Shown one piece after another: positions 61,601-64,000 of a stretch of DNA of 64,000 nucleotides. The DNA is from Membranipora membranacea (lineage: Eukaryota; Bryozoa; Gymnolaemata; Cheilostomatida; Membraniporidae). Below the pieces are notes generated by a model. The model was not told where the DNA came from. It saw nothing but the letters and a program-made list of their open reading frames with translations, and made no database searches. Within the stretch, counting starts at the first letter, position 1; each line of letters begins with the position of its first letter. The translations under genes and the position numbers were made by a program. Location of the stretch: positions 6,262,001 to 6,326,000 of the forward strand of contig OU612067.1 in NCBI GenBank assembly GCA_914767715.1, in the 5' to 3' direction.

Positions 61601-62119
61601 AACTAACCCATCGGGTGAATGTCTTATTAAGAGCAAGGTGGAGCCTTTACTCTGGCGGAGGCAGGGGGAGGGCGGTGAAGGGGGGAAGGTGGGTACCTGG
61701 CATTATGGCAATGGCATTATGGTCACTGGCATTTTGTCCCAACACATTTTGACCATGGCATTTTGTCATGGAATTGGAAAAGTGACGGAGTTTGTTGTTA
61801 CCATTTTTAGGGGTTGAACTACTAACTGATTAAATCCACTCTGGCTGGACTCGTTGGTCATACACATAGGTACTGACCTCATCATAATTCATGAGAGCTC
61901 CCTTGTACTCCTCCTGTATCTCCTTATCTGCTATCAGTCCCATCTTGAATGTAACCCCTCGTTTACTATCCGCTCGCCTGTTAGCCCCTGTACGACGCTG
62001 CTTCTTGATGACACCCCCGGCGACAGCAGGTTGCTGAGCTGCCACATTCTGTATAGCAGTGGCAGCGGTTAGGTCGGCAGCTGTGATACGAGCGGCACGA
62101 TGTCCGGTCCGTGAAGAGT
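36635..62119 (-). CDS. Dynein heavy chain, divergent, C-terminal half (AAA4 to end), partial
   Basis: Thirty-six exons in one phase-consistent chain encode about 2,119 residues: the AAA4, stalk with microtubule-binding tip, AAA5, AAA6 and C-terminal regions of a dynein motor, which walks on microtubules. Landmarks: GLPHSAGRTTL (AAA4 P-loop position), WPLLIDPDNQAPNLIK (AAA5), FILWRIVRPDR, GAWLILHNCHLAPQW and PNFRLWF (AAA6 region), and the final domain. The true start, the tail and AAA1-3 lie beyond 62119. The motor is divergent: AAA4 looks inactive and two disordered segments are inserted. It may be a DNHD1-like protein; a fast-evolving axonemal chain is the alternative. The stop is TGA at 36635. 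Confidence 0.88.
38881..39367 (-). repeat. 61-bp tandem array duplicating an exon end and its 5' splice site
   Basis: Eight nearly identical units start at 38881, 38941, 39002, 39063, 39124, 39185, 39246 and 39307 (61 bp; the first is 60). On the coding strand each unit carries the codons for LKTRAELTDKE followed by the donor GAG|GTATG. The last unit (39307-39367) holds the true end of the dynein exon 39446-39334; the other seven lie in the following intron. The near identity suggests recent expansion. Confidence 0.93.
40974..44637 (-). CDS. Dynein AAA5-AAA6 linker and AAA6 exons
   Basis: Exons 44637-44453, 44063-43914, 43624-43439, 43263-43042, 42788-42591, 42114-41928, 41750-41530, 41112-40974. 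VEHVLDDVTMLSTLHQSQQH, YMPVALHAAMMYEVIGHLSL, FILWRIVRPDR, NGAWLILHNCHLAPQW and NPNFRLWFVTQ all occupy the usual dynein positions. The motifs are loosely kept, as in a non-catalytic AAA6. Confidence 0.85.
41466..41506. mobile_element. 26-bp inverted-repeat micro-insertion with 7-bp duplication
   Basis: CAAGGAGT and ACTCCTTG are separated by ten bases (41474-41499). CTCAAGC flanks it on both sides (41467-41473, 41500-41506). It shares ends with the two 15-bp palindromes. Intronic in the dynein gene, about 25 bp past the donor of exon 41750-41530. Confidence 0.6.
42406..42582. mobile_element. Tc1/mariner- or pogo-type MITE abutting a splice donor
   Basis: TA-flanked element with ends CAGTGTAAGCTAGTTAATTC and, on the complement of the right end, CAGTGCAGTTCACTTAATTC. 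It is about 173 bp and non-coding. Its right end stops eight bases from the exon-intron junction at 42591. Confidence 0.65.
44937..48800 (-). CDS. Dynein AAA5 exons
   Basis: Exons 48800-48691, 48395-48220, 47826-47635, 46824-46596, 45644-45451, 45125-44937. VAAMCCYHGPLDAHTREDLI matches the opening helix; GWVRSGLGHDIHRLHNILIM and WPLLIDPDNQAPNLIK are the conserved core. The 46824-46596 exon inserts about 76 Ser/Thr/Pro-rich residues. HIHPRFRLYLSVNT matches the end of AAA5. The last donor is a weak GTTTGT; an alternative GTTAGG 24 bases on adds eight residues in frame. Confidence 0.82.
45815..45848. repeat. GC-rich nested palindrome
   Basis: TCCGTCAGACGGA is enclosed by TTGCCC and GGGCAA, a GC-rich island in a dynein intron. 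Its function is unknown; it may be a fragment of a terminal repeat. Confidence 0.5.
46596..46824 (-). CDS. Ser/Thr-rich insert exon in dynein AAA5
   Basis: A 229-base exon, phase 1 to phase 2, encoding NTSVSDMLSEMEPMRPLSGM and a Thr/Ser/Gly/Pro-rich remainder ending QSTRRASL. It lies between two conserved AAA5 parts, where ordinary dyneins have no such segment. RRASL is a basophilic kinase-type site. It is probably a surface loop. Confidence 0.7.
47980..47994. repeat. G15 homopolymer
   Basis: Fifteen G in a row, in a dynein intron on the plus strand (C15 in the transcript). It may be unstable or an assembly weak point. Confidence 0.9.
49045..51038 (-). CDS. Dynein stalk, second coiled coil (CC2)
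   Basis: Exons 51038-50902, 50489-50367, 49173-49045. SAAAGAICMWIHSVYKYAEI and VAPKLAKLMGAEEQVNK match the returning helix, KKELEALIAEHKEASQRAKI is coiled coil, and IDCAPGDAML leads to AAA5. Phases 1-0, 0-0 and 0-0 link without gaps. Confidence 0.85.
51450..52017 (-). CDS. Dynein microtubule-binding domain exons
   Basis: Exons 52017-51869 and 51583-51450. INSLSQKDLEELRGYRCPPE and VIKPVWHALCLMF match the conserved entry to the microtubule-binding tip; the usual Lys-Pro-Pro is Cys-Pro-Pro. DWSTAQQLMSRKNFFQDMEF and YDKTHMPPKLYDTL continue it. The domain is of normal size. Confidence 0.85.
52652..52948 (-). CDS. Possible 99-codon stalk cassette exon
   Basis: An open stretch bounded by AAATCCAG and CAACAG|GTGACT, phase 0 at both ends, 297 bases, between CC1 and the microtubule-binding exons. 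It starts PVKRVTRTIRIVESESLTAA and is Ser/Thr-rich, unlike stalk coiled coil. Including or skipping it leaves the frame intact. It could be an optional insert in the stalk or a chance open frame; a smaller possible exon lies near 53407-53470. Confidence 0.35.
53407..53470 (-). CDS. Weak candidate small stalk exon
   Basis: An AG acceptor near 53471 and a GTAAAA donor near 53406 enclose a short open stretch rich in Ser and Pro. The exact frame and fit to the neighbours could not be settled by eye. The neighbours join in phase without it. Confidence 0.2.
53887..55112 (-). CDS. Dynein stalk, first coiled coil (CC1)
   Basis: Exons 55112-54903, 54587-54417, 53982-53887, all phase 0. NPLTFQEFYHLFLYVANTIN is the usual lead-in to the stalk. 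EVLRQVHEKVDEAF and KECEEKLAELKKPL show the heptad-rich helix. A run of 18 C (coding strand) starts about ten bases after the first exon's donor. Confidence 0.8.
54874..54891. repeat. G18 homopolymer beside a splice donor
   Basis: Eighteen G on the plus strand, so a C18 run in the pre-mRNA, starting about ten bases after the donor of exon 55112-54903. Confidence 0.9.
55950..62119 (-). CDS. Dynein AAA4 exons
   Basis: Exons 62119-61878, 58286-58050, 57715-57620, 57243-57122, 56772-56555, 56101-55950. The first begins with an Ala-rich and basic segment (KKQRRTGANRRADSKRG) before LMNYDE. DLRLVFFKEAARHATRISRL matches the conserved helix before the AAA4 P-loop. The P-loop reads GLPHSAGRTTL (Lys to Arg), and the Walker B position reads ILYIHSG with no Asp-Glu, so ATP hydrolysis here is unlikely. 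LITKATHVDCYKPW corresponds to the usual C-T-I-D-W-F segment. The 3.6-kb intron 58287-61877 keeps phase 0. Confidence 0.82.
58287..61877. other. Long dynein intron
   Basis: No exon needed by phase or by family alignment. Contains a hairpin near 59432-59493 (arms around CTGAAATGA and TCATTTCAG), GATCACCT/AGGTGATC inverted pairs near 60482-60515, and the 15-bp array at 61700. Confidence 0.5.
61700..61795 (+). repeat. 15-bp-period array (TGGCATTATGGTC type)
   Basis: About five units such as TGGCATTATGGCAA and TGGCATTTTGTCCCA. It sits about 80 bp downstream of the dynein exon ending at 61878, inside the long intron, and belongs to the same loose family as the other three arrays. Confidence 0.8.
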
Positions 62120-64000
62120 CTGTAAGATATATAAATAAGAACAAACTGAGACTTTGTGGAGGAGACTATGGGTAGGATGTAGATGGTGCTTGCTATCATA
62201 CAACAGGCTTCAAGTGTCATAACAAGCACAACATTGGCTTCAACAAATTTTGGGCAACGGTAAACCGGACGCCCACTAAATATACATCTTGTAATTAGAG
62301 GAGTGACATCCTACATTTATATTTTGAGCCAAAGAAAAAATGGATGGTGCAGAGATTAGTACATTCAATGAAGCAAGCAACAGAAATAAATGTAATAACA
62401 AGCAAACTGGCAACTCATGTCCTAAAACATATACACAGTAGTCAAGACCCCACTGATTCATCAATCAAGTAATCATATTATGACTATTGTGTAACAATGA
62501 TTATGTCTTATTGGTCACAATTATGACAGTAAGCTGTTTTTAGTTCTAGCTGAAAACCTCCCTGATAAATTACTACATTAATGGCTTTGTAATCACTTGA
62601 CAATCAGCTGGAGAAAACCATTACAAAGCCAGCAGCTATAAGACTGTGGTGATCTCTACCACCATCTAACAGTTTTTTGCACTTGATAATAATGAGACAA
62701 TAACTGGGAGCCACCAGTAGGGTGATGATTAATGTCTAAAATCTTATTATCTTTTTTAATTACTGAATAATAATTTCATACATTAGGAATTATGTATTGT
62801 GATTGGTATTCTGATTCTGTCTAATAAGTTGTATTTTGAGACAGGTGTTATTAGGCATAGAATGCCTCTATAAATGCAAATTGTTTTTTTCCTAAGCCTT
62901 TATAAGATCATTACTTAGATATAGATTGCTTCAATCTTGAACAGACAGACTTGAATCCCAAATAATAAGATTTAAAAAAATAGAATCAATTTGATTATGT
63001 CCACCTATCTAACTGATAATGCATCGATTTCATTTATTCTCATAAACACGGCTATCGATACACCTAACCATTGGCTCTGAAATGAAACCTCACCTGTACA
63101 AATCCTATATCGCTGTGTTTTGCTCACATATTTGTGCACTAAGTGAACGCCTCGGACTGGCTTCACTCATTCTTACTGCATACCATTCACCTCATAGCAA
63201 CCCCAGAGACTTCAGGTTAATTCGCTCAATTTGTTGATGTTGCTAATTTGAACAAAATAAACTTTTAGGTGCTCGCATTGTGGATTATAGTAAGACGGTT
63301 ACGCGAAATTGTGATTTTCAACAAAAATAGCTCGGAACATTCTATTAGCAGCTGTGCTTTTATCCGAATTAAAATTCCGTCCAAAAAGAGGCCTTTCAAT
63401 ATACACCATGTCTAGACAACATTAAATATCACATACCAACATTTATCATAGTACAGCATGTTGTGCTTTTAATAGATGATGTAACAAATATGAAAACTCA
63501 GCAGGACAGAAATCACCCTGACAAGGGCAGCTCAATGACTGACAGCCTCGCTGACCTTACTATACAATATATACTCTAACTGCAGGCAACTGGACTCCCG
63601 GCAGCAAAATTATCGGCGCTACATAAATTATATCAATCTAAAGCGCAAGACAAATCCTATTAAAAACTGACACCAACCAAATCCAAACCAAAATTTCATC
63701 GGATCCGAAGTGAAAGTCTACATCAATCATCCTTGAGGTTGGAGGTAGGGCACACCGAGAGCGACATCCTGCTGAATATGCTGATTTAGGTGCAAATATC
63801 AAATTATGCTGGTAAGTTATGGCTGGATGGTTTACCAGCTATATTTTCTGCAGGTACTTGGTAACTCCAGTAACTTAGTTAGGAGTGCCAAGTGGCTGAG
63901 GTCTGCACAGAGACTGCAGGGGATTATAATACAGTGATGATTCAATCGGTGGCCAGTCAGCCGATATATACTGGGGCTTGTGGATAATCAAAACCCTGAT
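62120..64000. other. Probable dynein intron, to the window edge
   Basis: The exon at 62119 opens with an acceptor, so the gene continues to the right. No upstream exon was recognised in these 1.9 kb. Confidence 0.5.

Overview
The window is a gene-poor, AT-rich piece of an animal nuclear genome with compact spliced genes. Introns are mostly 50 to 500 bases, with a few of 2 to 4 kb. A multi-exon Rho-type GEF, a dynein heavy chain and a transmembrane NHL-propeller protein with a tyrosine-rich tail point to a metazoan. The style fits an early-branching invertebrate; a sponge is my guess, which the sequence does not prove. All exon borders were chosen by hand from GT/AG sites, reading-phase agreement and family resemblance.

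Layout, all genes on the minus strand: (1) 886-21237, a DH-PH Rho guanine-nucleotide exchange factor with two apparent first exons (at 21237 and 10731). Every exon junction is phase-consistent. (2) 23030-25499, a decayed copy (pseudogene) of the next gene. (3) 30061-35590, an intact nine-exon gene for a type I membrane protein: signal peptide, NHL-like propeller, Ser/Thr-rich stem, one membrane helix, and a cytoplasmic tail with six Tyr-Ile/Val-Leu-Asn/Asp-Pro repeats plus other tyrosine motifs. (4) 36635-62119, 36 phase-consistent exons of the C-terminal half (AAA4 to the end, about 2,119 residues) of a divergent dynein heavy chain. Its N-terminal half lies beyond the right edge.

Genes 2 and 3 lie in a segmental duplication (about 22556-27180 against 29570-36140). 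This gives a before/after comparison for insertions. One copy carries a 642-bp hAT-like element with a nested tRNA-like SINE and a 79-bp perfect hairpin; the other does not.

Three patterns stand out. First, two minisatellites have multiplied the end of an exon together with its 5' splice site. In the GEF gene the unit is 30 bp and all five donors keep frame; in the dynein gene the unit is 61 bp and extra donors break frame. Second, several tiny palindromes (15 to 34 bp) sit between 7- or 8-bp direct repeats. Two sites carry the identical 15-bp insert with different perfect 8-bp target duplications, so they look like mobile elements reduced to little more than their fused ends. Third, related 15-bp-period arrays occur at four places. 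No RNA polymerase II promoter, ordinary tRNA, rRNA or CRISPR was identified.
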